DNA of 64,000 nucleotides from Bacteroidales bacterium WCE2004 (GCA_900167895.1 FUZR01000002.1:186001-250000); one strand, 5' to 3'. Positions 30,941 to 40,519 are shown, numbered from the stretch's first letter. Translations and numbers: made by a program. The notes: generated from the letters alone by a model not told the origin.

Positions 30941-32073
30941 GATTCGACACCGTGATCATAGGCGGCGGGCTCGCCGGACTGACTGCAGGCATCAGCCTGC
31001 AGGAGGCCGGCCGCAGCACCGCCATCGTGAGCACGGGGCAGAACGCCCTGCACTTCTTCTCCGGCTCCTTCGAGAGCCTCGAAGAGGCGCCGGAGCGCAT
31101 CGTGGGCCTGTTCGCCCGGGCGGGCATCCCGCTGCACTACAGCCCGGGCGTGCGGCTGATGCCGCTCGGCACCTTCCGCCCGGCGGCGCTGTCGCTGGAC
31201 GACGTGAGCCTGTTCGACCGGCCGAAATTTGCACGCAAAGTGCTGATCGTCAATTTCCAGGACTACCAGGATTTCTTCTCCTCGTTCCTCGCGGACGGGC
31301 TGCGCCACCAGGGCATCGCCTGCCGCATCGTCACGCCGGGGCACCTCGCGGACCCGTCCATGCGGGTGCGCGCCGGCGAGCTGCGCTCGGTGCAGATCGC
31401 GCGCACGATGGACAAGTTCTGGGAGAAGGCCGTGCAGGAGATCCGCATCCTGCTCAAGGACGAGGACGCCGTGATCCTGCCCCAGGTGTTCGGCCTGGAG
31501 GATCCGACCATCCCCGGACGCATCCGGGCGGGCATTCCGGCCCGCGTGATCTTCGTGGGGACCCTGCCCCCGTCGGTGCCCGGCACGCGCACGCAGCGCC
31601 TGCTGAAGCGGCGCTACGAGGCGCTCGGCGGCACCTACCTGGCCGGCGACAAGGTCCTGCAGGCCCGCGTGGAGGGCGGCCGGGTGCGCAACGTCACCAC
31701 GCGCAACCTCGGCGGCCACATCCTGGAGGCCGACCACTTCATCCTCGCCACGGGCGGGTATTTCTCCAAAGGATTGAAATCCAATCCTTTCCGCGTCTAC
31801 GAACCGGTCTTCGGACTGGACGTCCGGCAGGAAGCCGACCGGAGCAAATGGTACGACGCGGACTTCCAGGCCGAGCAGCCTTATATGGCTTTCGGCGTGG
31901 AGACGGACGCGGCGCTCCATCCCCTGCGGGACGGGCAGCCGCTGGGCAATCTCTACGCCGTCGGTTCGGTGCTGGGCGCCACCCGGCCGGAGCTGGGCTC
32001 CGGGGCCGGGCTTGCGCTCCGCTCCGCCCTCGCCGCCGTCGACCAGATTCTAGCCTCCCCCCTGAACCTATGA
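30937..32073 (+). CDS. glpB: Anaerobic glycerol-3-phosphate dehydrogenase, subunit B
   Basis: FAD/FMN-type subunit of 378 residues. Dinucleotide-binding motif VIIGGGLAGLTAGISLQEAG at the N-terminus, then the GlpB-like QNALHFFSGSFESL block and a C-terminal FAD loop (GNLYAVGSVLGATRPELGSG). It sits between glpA and glpC with ATGA overlaps on both sides, the classic glpABC order. It mediates electron transfer between the catalytic and iron-sulfur subunits. Standard length. Confidence 0.92.
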   Translation: MRFDTVIIGGGLAGLTAGISLQEAGRSTAIVSTGQNALHFFSGSFESLEEAPERIVGLFARAGIPLHYSPGVRLMPLGTFRPAALSLDDVSLFDRPKFARKVLIVNFQDYQDFFSSFLADGLRHQGIACRIVTPGHLADPSMRVRAGELRSVQIARTMDKFWEKAVQEIRILLKDEDAVILPQVFGLEDPTIPGRIRAGIPARVIFVGTLPPSVPGTRTQRLLKRRYEALGGTYLAGDKVLQARVEGGRVRNVTTRNLGGHILEADHFILATGGYFSKGLKSNPFRVYEPVFGLDVRQEADRSKWYDADFQAEQPYMAFGVETDAALHPLRDGQPLGNLYAVGSVLGATRPELGSGAGLALRSALAAVDQILASPLNL

Positions 32074-33287
32074 AATTCCAAGCCTATACCGTCAGCAAGT
32101 ACAACTTCGACGAGTGCATGAAATGCACCGTCTGTTCGGTGTACTGCCCCGTGCTGCAGGTCAATCCCCTCTACCCCGGTCCCAAGCAGGCCGGCCCCGA
32201 CGGGGAACGCCTCCGGCTCAAGGACCCGTATTTCTTCAACTACGCGCTCAAGTACTGCCTCAACTGCAAGCGCTGCGAGGTGGCCTGCCCGTCCGGCGTG
32301 GACGTGGCCGGCCTCATCCAGGCCGCGCGCATCAAGTACGGGCAGGACAAGCCGACGCTGCGCGACCGCATGCTCGCGTCCACCGACCTGATGGGCACGC
32401 TCGCCCGCCCCGTCGCGCGGGTGGTCAACGGCCTGACCGGCCTGCGCATCACGCGCGCCGCGATGGAGGCTGCCCTGCAGATCGACCACCGCCGCGTGTT
32501 CCCGAAGTACAGCGGGCGGAGTTTTGAGAGCTGGCTCAAGCGCCAGGCGCACGCGCAGGCGGCGTACAAGGACCAGGTGGCCTATTTCCACGGCTGCTAT
32601 GTCAACTACAACTATCCCCAACTGGGCAAGGACCTGGTCAAGGTCCTCAACGCGCTGGGCGTGGGCGTGCAGCTGCTCGACAAGGAGAAATGCTGCGGCA
32701 TCGCCTACATCACCAACGGCATGTCGGACATCGCCCGCAAGAACGCGCGCCACAATGTCGCGGCGCTCGAAGAGGCCGTGCACGGCCGCGGGATCAAGGT
32801 TTTGACGACTTCGTCGACCTGCTCGCTGACGCTGCGCGACGAGTATCCCGCCCTGCTGGGCGTGGACAACACCGGTGTGCGCGCGTCCATCCTGATCGCC
32901 TCGCGCTACATCTACGAGCGCCTGGAAGCCGGCGCGCAGCTGCGCTTCAAGCCGGGCTTCCGCAGGCGCGTCGCCTACCACACCCCCTGCCATATGGAGA
33001 AGCTGGGCTGGGGCGTGTTCTCGGAGCGCCTGCTGCGCCGCATCCCGGGCGTGGAGTTCACGCTGCTGGACTCGGCGTGCTGCGGCATCGCGGGCACCTA
33101 CGGTTTCAAGTCGGAGAACTACGAGGCCTCCCAGGCCATCGGCACCCCGCTCTTCGAGCAGATCCGCGCCCTGGACCCGGAGGTCGTGGCCTGCGACTGC
33201 GAGACCTGCAAGTGGCAGATCGAAATGAGTACGGGGTACTCCGTCGAGCACCCCATATCCATCTTAGCGCAAGCTATTGAAGATTAA
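32070..33287 (+). CDS. glpC: Anaerobic glycerol-3-phosphate dehydrogenase, subunit C (iron-sulfur)
   Basis: Membrane-anchoring iron-sulfur subunit, 405 residues from the ATG at 32070; the frame is open further upstream but that is inside glpB, and the family starts as here. Two 4Fe-4S motifs: C16-x2-C19-x2-C22-x3-C26 and C63-x2-C66-x2-C69-x3-C73. Two CCG domains follow (KCCGIAYITNG and ACCGIAGTYG), typical of heterodisulfide-reductase-like quinone-reactive subunits. It passes electrons to menaquinone. Its stop codon directly abuts the stop of the convergent glpK gene with no intergenic base. Confidence 0.92.
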   Translation: MKFQAYTVSKYNFDECMKCTVCSVYCPVLQVNPLYPGPKQAGPDGERLRLKDPYFFNYALKYCLNCKRCEVACPSGVDVAGLIQAARIKYGQDKPTLRDRMLASTDLMGTLARPVARVVNGLTGLRITRAAMEAALQIDHRRVFPKYSGRSFESWLKRQAHAQAAYKDQVAYFHGCYVNYNYPQLGKDLVKVLNALGVGVQLLDKEKCCGIAYITNGMSDIARKNARHNVAALEEAVHGRGIKVLTTSSTCSLTLRDEYPALLGVDNTGVRASILIASRYIYERLEAGAQLRFKPGFRRRVAYHTPCHMEKLGWGVFSERLLRRIPGVEFTLLDSACCGIAGTYGFKSENYEASQAIGTPLFEQIRALDPEVVACDCETCKWQIEMSTGYSVEHPISILAQAIED

Positions 33288-34772
33288 TTATTTGCGCGTG
33301 AGCGTACGCGCCACCGCGTCGTCCCATCCGGCGCGGAGCGCCTGCACGTCCACGTCTTCCGACGGCGTGAAGACGCGCTCCGCCTCCCAGTAGCGTTCGA
33401 TGTCCTCCAGGGAATCCCAGAACCCGACGGCGAGGCCCGCCAGGAAGCAGGCGCCCATCGCCGTGGTCTCGGTCACGCGCGGGCGGATGACCGGCGTGTA
33501 GAGGAGGTCGGCCTGGAACTGCATCAGGAGGTTGTTGCGCGAAGCGCCGCCGTCCACCTTCAGCTCCTTCAGCTGCATCCGCGCGTCGCGCTCCATCGCC
33601 CCGACGATGTCCATCGTCTGGAAGGCGATGGACTCGAGCGCCGCTCGCGCGATGTGGGCGGCCGTGGCGCCGCGCGTCAGGCCGCAGATCACGCCGTGGG
33701 CGTAGGGGTCCCAGTACGGCGCGCCCAGGCCCGTGAGCGCCGGCACGAAGTAGACGCCGCCGTTGTCGGGCACCGACGCGGCGAGCTTCTCCACCTCGGC
33801 CGACGAGCGGATGACGCCCAGCGAATCGCGGAGCCACTGCACCACGGCGCCGCCCGTGAAGATGGAGCCCTCGAGGGCGTAGTTGACGGTGTCGCCGATC
33901 TTCCAGGCCACCGTGGTGAGGAGATTGTTGTAGGACTCGACCGGAGCCTCACCCGTGTTCATCAGCAGGAAGCAGCCCGTGCCGTAGGTGTTCTTGACGC
34001 AGCCGGGGCGCGTGCACATCTGCCCGAACAGGGCGGCCTGCTGGTCGCCCGCGATGCCCGCGATGGGCACCTCGTGCGCGAAGAGCGCGGCGGAGGTGTA
34101 GCCGTAGATCTCGGACGACGAACGGACCTCCGGCATCATCGAGAGCGGGATCTCGAAAAGCTCCAGCAGGTCCTCGTCCCAGCTGAGCGTGTGGATGTTG
34201 AAGAGCATCGTGCGCGAGGCGTTGGACACGTCCGTGACGTGCACCTGCCCCCGCGTGAGGTTCCACACGAGCCAGCTGTCCACCGTGCCGAAGCGGAGCT
34301 TGCCCTCCTGCGCCCGCCGGCGCGCGCCGGGGACGTTGTCCAGGATCCATTTGACCTTGGTGCCGGAGAAATAGGCGTCGACGATCAGTCCGGTCTTCTC
34401 CCGGATCATCGCGTCGCGGCCCTCCTCGCAGAGGAACTCGCAGAGCGCAGCGGTGCGCCGGTCCTGCCAGACGATGGCGTTGTAGACCGGCGCGCCCGTC
34501 TCCGCGTCCCACACGATGGTGGTCTCGCGCTGGTTGGTGATGCCGATTGCCGCGAGCTCGCGACCGCTGATGCCCATCCGCGAGATGGCCTCGGCGATGA
34601 CGGCCACCTCCGACGACCAGATCTCCATCGGGTTGTGCTCCACCCAGCCCGGCTCCGGGAAGATCTGGGTGAACTCCTGCTGCGCGATCGAGCGGATGTT
34701 GCCTTCGTGGTCGAAGACGAGGGCCCGGGAGGAACTGGTTCCCTGGTCCAGTGCGAGAATGTATTTTGCCAT
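33288..34772 (-). CDS. glpK: Glycerol kinase
   Basis: FGGY-family kinase of 494 residues converting glycerol and ATP to glycerol-3-phosphate, the substrate of the convergent glpABC dehydrogenase. The phosphate-binding start [16 protein letters not shown], the substrate region [28 protein letters not shown], the FGGY signature area ([20 protein letters not shown]) and [17 protein letters not shown] are all present. It lies 9 nt after a GH9 gene on the same strand and is probably co-transcribed with it. No glycerol facilitator gene is nearby. Confidence 0.95.
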   Translation of the reverse strand: MAKYILALDQGTSSSRALVFDHEGNIRSIAQQEFTQIFPEPGWVEHNPMEIWSSEVAVIAEAISRMGISGRELAAIGITNQRETTIVWDAETGAPVYNAIVWQDRRTAALCEFLCEEGRDAMIREKTGLIVDAYFSGTKVKWILDNVPGARRRAQEGKLRFGTVDSWLVWNLTRGQVHVTDVSNASRTMLFNIHTLSWDEDLLELFEIPLSMMPEVRSSSEIYGYTSAALFAHEVPIAGIAGDQQAALFGQMCTRPGCVKNTYGTGCFLLMNTGEAPVESYNNLLTTVAWKIGDTVNYALEGSIFTGGAVVQWLRDSLGVIRSSAEVEKLAASVPDNGGVYFVPALTGLGAPYWDPYAHGVICGLTRGATAAHIARAALESIAFQTMDIVGAMERDARMQLKELKVDGGASRNNLLMQFQADLLYTPVIRPRVTETTAMGACFLAGLAVGFWDSLEDIERYWEAERVFTPSEDVDVQALRAGWDDAVARTLTRK

Positions 34773-34781
34773 ATCTTCTGT

Positions 34782-37319
34782 TTAGTTGGCGACAAGCCGC
34801 TGGAGGGCGGTGCCGAAGATCAGATACGCCGTGTTGCCGGCGATCGTGCCTTCGTTCTGTCCCCACAGGAACGGCCAGTCGTCGAAGTTTTCAAAATGGT
34901 CCGGGTTACGGAATAGCACGCCCGGGGCTACGTTGCCCGGGATGAACGAGAAGTCCGCGCGGTTGTTGCCGTAGAAGACGGCTTTCGGGCGCGCCGCGCC
35001 CACCGCCGCAACGAGCGAATAGTTGTGGTAGGGATGGCAGCCGAACATGAATCCGGCGGCCTTCAGGGCGTATTCCGGCCCGACGATGTCGGGGAAATAC
35101 TTGCTCGCGAACGCGGCCGTGGTGCCGTAGCTGACCACGCCGCCGCTGGCCGCCCAGTTGCCGCGCCCGATGGGCACGCCGTAAGGGTTCTCCAGGTCGA
35201 GGCTGTCGAGGTAGTGCTTGTATTCCTCCACGTACGGGCGCAGCCGGGCCTTGTAGTCGTCGTCCAGGTACGGGATGGCGTCGAGCGCGGGCTGCATCGC
35301 GAAGCTCGCGCCCCGCTCCAGCGCCGGCCAGATCTGCTCCCGGAAGGCGTCGAGATACTGCTCCTCGCCGGTGGAGACGTAGAGCTGGAGGTTGGTGGAC
35401 ATGTTGCCGAAGCCGCCGCGGCCGCGCATGTTGGCGCCGCGCGGCACGCGCTGCATCAGTTCGGTCCCCTCCTTCATCAGGCGCTTGGACTGCTTGAGGG
35501 CGCGCGCGGCGAGGCCGTCGTTGTAGCCGGTCAGCGCGCGGCTGGCCGCGGCGAACATCGTGGCCGCCTGCAGGTCGAGGAACGGATTGCGGGTCGTGAA
35601 GGCCCACATGTCGTCGGGCGTGCCGCTGGACTTGCCGTCGGCCGACTTCTGGTAGGGCTTGAGGCGCGGGTCGTAGTGGAGGCCGTCGGTGATGGCGGCG
35701 GCGTCGCCGAGGTGGTGGTAGTTGTCCAGGACGGAGTTGGACAGCGTCTGGGCCATGTGGCCGATGTTCTCGGCCTGGGCCACGAGGTTGAGCGTGCCGT
35801 GCTCGATGTACTGGATCACGTCGGGAATGCCGTCCGGGCGGTGCAGGTCCACGTAGCGCTGCTCCTCGCTGACGAAGGTCTCGTCGCGCATCGGCCGGAA
35901 GCGCTCCCAGTCGGAGACGAGGTTCTGGACCACGCTGATGTTGGAGCCGGTCTCGATGTCGAAGTCGCCGGCGTCGAAGAAGCCGCCGACATTGAGGCCG
36001 GGGATCAGCTGGTAGGCCTTGTACTTGGTGTCGATGGGGCCCTGGCTGTGGAGGTCGAAGTGGTCGGTGTTGGCGGGCGCCTGGAGGTAGCCCTCCTTGA
36101 AGGGCTCGCCGTGCCAGATGCGATAGGCCTCGTTGACCATCATGTGGTTCATGTGGATCGGGATCCAGACGTCGCTGGTGGCGTCCGTGATGCGGTCCAG
36201 GACGTCGTCGGCGATGATGAAGTTGCCGGTCTGGACGGCACCGTAGCGCAGGAAGTACACGCCGGGTTCCTGCACGGGGCTGAAGTCGAACTTGACGTAG
36301 TTGTACTTGAAGTACGGGCCCCAGGGCTGGATCTTGCCGAAGAAGGTCAGGGCGGTGGTGCCGTCTTCGTTGACGCGCCAGACCTCGGCGGACGCGCGCG
36401 GCTTGTCGCGCTTGTCCAGCTCGATCACGGCGACCTTCTGCTGGCGCGGGAGGTAGCCGACCTGCGAGAAGCCCACGTTGGGCTCGCGGACCCAGCCTTC
36501 GACGGCGTTGGGCTCCACGAGCCAGCTCAGCACCTTGCCGGTCTTGCCCGCCGGCAGCACGCTGCGCAGCACGTACCAGCCGTTCTGCGCCAGCAGCCGG
36601 CCGTCGTAGAGGCTGATCTCGGCGTCCTCGCTGGTGAAGCGGATGAGGCGCTCCGGGTCGTCCGGCGCCACGACGAGTTCGTGGCCGGACACCAGCGGGA
36701 GCGGGTCGACGAAGCGGCCGGTGCCGCGGTCGTCGTAGGTGCGGTAGCCCTTGAACTGCTTGACTTTCTCTTCGTTGGGACGCGTGGTGGTGAGGCTGGC
36801 GGAGTAGCGCGGGAAGCGCCCGACCTTGCCGTCCATCAGGTAGGTCTTCTGCCAGTATTGCGACGGGAGGAGCTCGATGTTGAAGCCGGCGTCGCCCTCC
36901 AGCTCCGCCGGGACGGGCTTGTCCAGCCACACCTCGATCCGGACGGCCTTGCCCTCGGCCTTCGTGACGATGCGGGAGTCGAAATCATAGTCCGGATAGC
37001 GCAGGGACACCTCGATGGCGTTGCCCAGCGTGTCCACGACGCGCTCGGGCGACTGCGGGACGAGGTCCCACTGCTCCGGGGTATTGGACAGGCGGACGGC
37101 GCCTCCCTGGACGGTGCGCACGCCGTGGTGGATGATCTCGATGCCGGAATTCTTCTCGTCGTTGAAACCGCCGTTGAAGGCATTGCTGAACACCAGGACG
37201 TTGACACCCTGGCGCTCGAAGTAGCCCTGGTCGCCCAGCACGAGCGCGTCGTCTGGATTGACGCGCGAGCAGGCCACGGCCGCCAGGAGCGGCAGGATGG
37301 AAAGGATGATTTTACGCAT
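34782..37319 (-). CDS. Glycoside hydrolase family 9 lipoprotein
   Basis: Predicted outer-membrane or periplasmic lipoprotein of 845 residues with signal MRKIILSILPLLAAVACS (lipid anchor Cys17). An N-terminal region of about 270 residues has no assigned domain, then a cellulase N-terminal Ig-like domain (GFSQVGYLPRQQKVAVIELD), then the alpha-toroid catalytic module with the paired Asp in GGFFDAGDFDIE (about 440-452) and the C-terminal acid in QNEGTIAGNTAYLIF (about 820-834). GH9 enzymes cleave beta-1,4-glucans or related oligosaccharides. The extra N-terminal domain is unusual and may bind carbohydrate. It is transcribed between an oxidoreductase gene and glpK. Confidence 0.85.
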   Translation of the reverse strand: MRKIILSILPLLAAVACSRVNPDDALVLGDQGYFERQGVNVLVFSNAFNGGFNDEKNSGIEIIHHGVRTVQGGAVRLSNTPEQWDLVPQSPERVVDTLGNAIEVSLRYPDYDFDSRIVTKAEGKAVRIEVWLDKPVPAELEGDAGFNIELLPSQYWQKTYLMDGKVGRFPRYSASLTTTRPNEEKVKQFKGYRTYDDRGTGRFVDPLPLVSGHELVVAPDDPERLIRFTSEDAEISLYDGRLLAQNGWYVLRSVLPAGKTGKVLSWLVEPNAVEGWVREPNVGFSQVGYLPRQQKVAVIELDKRDKPRASAEVWRVNEDGTTALTFFGKIQPWGPYFKYNYVKFDFSPVQEPGVYFLRYGAVQTGNFIIADDVLDRITDATSDVWIPIHMNHMMVNEAYRIWHGEPFKEGYLQAPANTDHFDLHSQGPIDTKYKAYQLIPGLNVGGFFDAGDFDIETGSNISVVQNLVSDWERFRPMRDETFVSEEQRYVDLHRPDGIPDVIQYIEHGTLNLVAQAENIGHMAQTLSNSVLDNYHHLGDAAAITDGLHYDPRLKPYQKSADGKSSGTPDDMWAFTTRNPFLDLQAATMFAAASRALTGYNDGLAARALKQSKRLMKEGTELMQRVPRGANMRGRGGFGNMSTNLQLYVSTGEEQYLDAFREQIWPALERGASFAMQPALDAIPYLDDDYKARLRPYVEEYKHYLDSLDLENPYGVPIGRGNWAASGGVVSYGTTAAFASKYFPDIVGPEYALKAAGFMFGCHPYHNYSLVAAVGAARPKAVFYGNNRADFSFIPGNVAPGVLFRNPDHFENFDDWPFLWGQNEGTIAGNTAYLIFGTALQRLVAN

Positions 37320-37367
37320 ATCTAACGGTTGGAATTGGTTTTCGTTTTTTCAGGGACGCCTGCGGCG

Positions 37368-38339
37368 CTAGCCGCGGGCGGGCTCGCTGCGCTCCAGACG
37401 GACGATGGTGTCCATGACGAGCATCGTCTGCGCCTCGAGTGCTGCCGCGGCCTTGCGGTCGCGGGCGAGGAAGATGTCGCGGTAGTCCTCCAGCTGGTGG
37501 CAGAGGCGGTGTTCGTAGCGGTTGAGCTCGAACGACTGCGTCTCCTGTCCGGGGAGCATCAGGTCCACTTTCGTGGAGAAATTGGGCAGGTGGTGGATGC
37601 GGATGGTCCCCTTCTCGCCCTGGAAGAGGAAGCCGCGGTAGCCGTCGGAGTCCATCGAGGCCGTGCAGACGGCCACGAGGCCGGCGGAGTCGTAGCGGAG
37701 CGTGGCGACGCCGGACGTGCCGACGGCGTTGCGGCCCAGCGCGTTGGACGCGTAGAAGACGGCGTCCGGGCGGCCGTAGAGGGCCAGCACGATGTGCAGG
37801 CAGTAGATGTTGATGTCGCGCAGCGCGCCGCCCTCGTATTCCTGCGTGAATACGGGGATGTCGGCGCCGGCGAGGTATTCGTCGTAGCGGCCGAAATGCT
37901 CGTCGTAGTCGGCGTGCACGAGGCGCACGGGGCCGATCTGCGGGAGCAGTTCGCGGAGCTTGTGGAAATTGGGCAGGTGGATGTTGGAGATGGCCTCGAA
38001 GATGAAGAGGTCGCGCTCCGCCGCCAGGGCGAAGAGCTCGGCGGCCTGCTCCACCGTAGAGGTGAAGGGCTTCTCCAGGAGGACGTTCTTGCCGGCCAGG
38101 AGCGCCTGCTTCGCGGCTTCGAAATGGAGCGAGTTGGGCAGGGCCACGTAGACGAAGTCGATGTCGGTGCGGGCGAGCATTTCCGCGTAGTCGGTATAGA
38201 CGTGCGGGATGCCGAAGCGGCTGGCCTTCTCGCGGTTGCGCGCGCATATTGCCACGATTTCGTAGCCTGTCACGGTCTGCATCGCATCTATCATCTGGGG
38301 GACGATCATTCCCGATCCTACAATGGCTATTCTGAGCAT
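37368..38339 (-). CDS. Gfo/Idh/MocA-family oxidoreductase
   Basis: NAD(P)-dependent oxidoreductase of 323 residues. N-terminal Rossmann motif RIAIVGSGMIV, the family lysine motif LLEKPFTSTVEQA (around residue 93-105), and a C-terminal beta-sheet domain with HFGRYDEYLAGADIP. Substrates in the family are sugars, inositols or their phosphates; the neighbouring GH9 gene, 48 nt downstream on the same strand, suggests sugar metabolism. No signal peptide, so it is cytoplasmic. Its promoter region is shared divergently with the polymerase gene. Confidence 0.88.
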   Translation of the reverse strand: MLRIAIVGSGMIVPQMIDAMQTVTGYEIVAICARNREKASRFGIPHVYTDYAEMLARTDIDFVYVALPNSLHFEAAKQALLAGKNVLLEKPFTSTVEQAAELFALAAERDLFIFEAISNIHLPNFHKLRELLPQIGPVRLVHADYDEHFGRYDEYLAGADIPVFTQEYEGGALRDINIYCLHIVLALYGRPDAVFYASNALGRNAVGTSGVATLRYDSAGLVAVCTASMDSDGYRGFLFQGEKGTIRIHHLPNFSTKVDLMLPGQETQSFELNRYEHRLCHQLEDYRDIFLARDRKAAAALEAQTMLVMDTIVRLERSEPARG

Positions 38340-38425
38340 AACGGTATGTGGTTTTCTTACAAATATAAAAATTTTCCCGACAGAAACACGCGTCCCGGCG
38401 TTGATTATTATTCAGGGAGTTTAGC

Positions 38426-38433
38426 TATTTTTG
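38426..38433 (+). promoter_or_regulatory. -7 promoter element that fixes the polymerase start
   Basis: TATTTTTG (TAnnTTTG) ends 5 nt before the GTG at 38439. It rules out the many upstream in-frame codons as starts, since they would lie before the transcription start. Confidence 0.6.
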
Positions 38434-38438
38434 CCTCT

Positions 38439-39956
38439 GTGAAACCCCGCACCTACATCGCCATCGACCTGAAGTCTTTCTACGCCTCCGTGGAGTGCGT
38501 GGACCGGGGGCTCGATCCCCTGAACACGCATCTGGTGGTGGCGGACGCGAGCCGCACGGACAAGACCATCTGCCTGGCGGTCACGCCGTCGCTCAAGTCG
38601 TACGGGATCCCCGGCCGCGCGCGCCTCTTCGAGGTCGTGCAGGCGGTCGGGCGGATCAACGCCGAGCGGCGCCGGAGCGCGCCGGGGCGGCGTTTCCGCG
38701 GCGGGTCGTCGGACCACGCCGCGCTCCTCGCCGACCCGTCGCTGGAGCTGCAGTACGTCGTGGCTACGCCCCGGATGGCGCATTACATGGAGGTGAGCGG
38801 CAAGATCTACGGGATCTACCTGCGCTATTTCGCGCCCGAGGACATCCACGTCTACTCGATCGACGAGGTGTTCATCGACGCCACGGCCTACCTGGGCACC
38901 TACAAGCTCTCGCCCCACGACCTGACGCGCAAGCTGATCCAGGAAGTGCTCCGCGAAACGGGCATCACGGCCACGGCCGGCATCGGGCCCAACCTCTATC
39001 TCTGCAAGATCGCGATGGACATCGAGGCCAAGCACATCCCGGCCGACAAGGACGGGGTGCGCATCGCCGAGCTGGACGAGCAGTCCTATCGCCGCAAATA
39101 CTGGACGCACCGCCCCCTGACGGACTTCTGGCGCGTCGGGCACGGCATCGCCGCCCGGCTCGAGGCCGCGGGCCTCTACACGATGGGCGACATCGCCCGC
39201 TGCTCGGTCGGCCAGCCGTGGGAGCGCTACAACGAGGATGTGCTCTACAAGATTTTCGGCGTCAACGCCGAGCTGCTGATCGACCACGCGTGGGGCTGGG
39301 AGCCCTGCACGATGGCCGACATCAAGGCCTACCGGCCTTCGGCCAACAGCCTGTCCATCGGCCAGGTGCTCTCCTCGCCCTACCCCTTCGACAAGGCCAG
39401 GCTGATCGTCCGCGAGATGACGGACCAGCTGGTCCTGGACCTCGTGGACAAGGGGCTGGTCACCGACCAGCTGATCCTGAGCGTGGGCTACGACACCAGC
39501 AACGCCGCGGAGGCTCCCCACGAGGTCCTCGGCGGCTACCGGCGGTCCAAAACCGGCCCCGACTCCTACCAAGGGCCGATTTCGACCGACTGGTACGGCC
39601 GGCCTGTGCCCAAGCCCGCCCACGGTTCGACGAACCTGCCGCGCCCGACTTCCTCGACGCGCCTGGTCACCGACGCGATGATGGAGCTGTTCGACCGCAT
39701 CGTCGCGCCCGACCTCAGCGTGCGGCGCGTTTACGTCGTCGCCGCCCACGTGGTCCGCGAGGACAGCCTGGACGGCGTCCAGCTGGACCTCTTCGAGGAG
39801 CCCGCCGAGGACGAGACCCGCGAGCGGAACCGCCAGGAGGCCATTCTCGCCATCCGCCGCAAGTTCGGCAAGAACGCCATCCTCAAGGGCATGAATTTCG
39901 ACGAGGGCGCCACCGCCCGCGAACGCAACGAACAGATTGGAGGACACAAAGCATGA
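38439..39956 (+). CDS. Y-family DNA polymerase (UmuC/DinB-like)
   Basis: Translesion DNA polymerase of 505 residues, starting at the GTG at 38439, 5 nt after a -7 element. Catalytic palm motifs: YIAIDLKSFYASVECVDRG (first Asp and steric gate region), HVYSIDEVFIDAT (SIDE motif), then thumb helix-hairpin-helix (FWRVGHGIAARLEAAGLYTM), and the little-finger domain. The C-terminus has LDGVQLDLFEE, a QxxLxLF-like beta-clamp binding motif. It overlaps by 4 nt with a small YolD-like gene. This pairing is common in Firmicutes and their plasmids and suggests a mobile or transferred repair cassette. Confidence 0.9.
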   Translation: MKPRTYIAIDLKSFYASVECVDRGLDPLNTHLVVADASRTDKTICLAVTPSLKSYGIPGRARLFEVVQAVGRINAERRRSAPGRRFRGGSSDHAALLADPSLELQYVVATPRMAHYMEVSGKIYGIYLRYFAPEDIHVYSIDEVFIDATAYLGTYKLSPHDLTRKLIQEVLRETGITATAGIGPNLYLCKIAMDIEAKHIPADKDGVRIAELDEQSYRRKYWTHRPLTDFWRVGHGIAARLEAAGLYTMGDIARCSVGQPWERYNEDVLYKIFGVNAELLIDHAWGWEPCTMADIKAYRPSANSLSIGQVLSSPYPFDKARLIVREMTDQLVLDLVDKGLVTDQLILSVGYDTSNAAEAPHEVLGGYRRSKTGPDSYQGPISTDWYGRPVPKPAHGSTNLPRPTSSTRLVTDAMMELFDRIVAPDLSVRRVYVVAAHVVREDSLDGVQLDLFEEPAEDETRERNRQEAILAIRRKFGKNAILKGMNFDEGATARERNEQIGGHKA

Positions 39957-40213
39957 ACGATTTCGACCACCGCTACGACGACCTCCTGGACCATCCCCGG
40001 TTCGAACCCCGGCGCCATCCCCGCATGCCGATGGCCGACCGCGCGGCCCAGTTCGCTCCTTTCGCCGCCCTGACGGGCTTCAAGGAGCTCCTCGACCGCG
40101 TCGCCACCGCCCACCTCGCCGCCCAGCCCTCCATGTACTCCACCCCCGACCCAGACCTCTCCCCCGACCAGGCCCTCGACTCCACCCAGGACCACACACC
40201 AGACACCCCCTGA
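39953..40213 (+). CDS. YolD-like small partner of the Y-family polymerase
   Basis: Protein of 86 residues in a frame overlapping the polymerase stop by 4 nt (ATGA). It contains the block HPRMPMADRAAQFAPFAALT, which is characteristic of the short proteins encoded after UmuC/ImpB-type polymerases in Firmicutes (YolD-like). The last 25 residues are a low-complexity Pro/Asp/Thr tail (SPDQALDSTQDHTPDTP). Translation is coupled to that of the polymerase. Presumed role is regulation or accessory factor of translesion synthesis, in analogy with UmuD-like partners; not shown by the sequence. Confidence 0.75.
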   Translation: MNDFDHRYDDLLDHPRFEPRRHPRMPMADRAAQFAPFAALTGFKELLDRVATAHLAAQPSMYSTPDPDLSPDQALDSTQDHTPDTP

Positions 40214-40445
40214 CCCCCGAACCCGGACTTGACCTCCTTTCCCCGCGCCCCGTTTTTCATTAAATACACATTATCAATATCTTACACAAACTGACGGGAT
40301 AAAAAAACGGCCAGTCGATCTCTCTTCTTTCCTGATTGACAAGTATTTATAAAATACACCCAAACGCCTTTCCGAGCAACTACCGCTCTTCCGGCAGCGA
40401 GCACTGATCTTCCTTCTTCCGGGCAGCTACCTTGCTTGCTGGCAA

Positions 40446-40493
40446 CGGGCACTCCGGCTGAGAGCCCCATAGCTCTCAGCCGGAGATCGCCCG
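40446..40493. repeat. Strong hairpin in the intergenic region
   Basis: Perfect 13-bp inverted repeat CTCCGGCTGAGAG (40452-40464) and its complement (40473-40485) with an 8-nt loop, extended by an outer 5-bp stem CGGGC/GCCCG (40446-40450, 40489-40493). No T-run follows on either side, so it is not a simple terminator. Confidence 0.8.
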
Positions 40494-40496
40494 TAA

Positions 40497-40519
40497 CCGC
40501 CGGACGCGATGTCCGGCGG
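40497..40519. repeat. Second hairpin, adjacent
   Basis: CCGCCGGAC-N5-GTCCGGCGG, a perfect 9-bp stem with a 5-nt loop directly after the first hairpin. Together they may fold into a structured RNA. Confidence 0.75.

Noticed and set aside
37329..38438. In-frame extension of the Y-family polymerase by 370 codons
   Set aside because: It runs antisense through the oxidoreductase gene and across the -7 element at 38426; the GTG at 38439 matches the family N-terminus.
40282..40470. Small open frame on the minus strand in the repeat-rich region
   Set aside because: Its start and body run through the hairpin arms, with no promoter and no recognisable peptide pattern.
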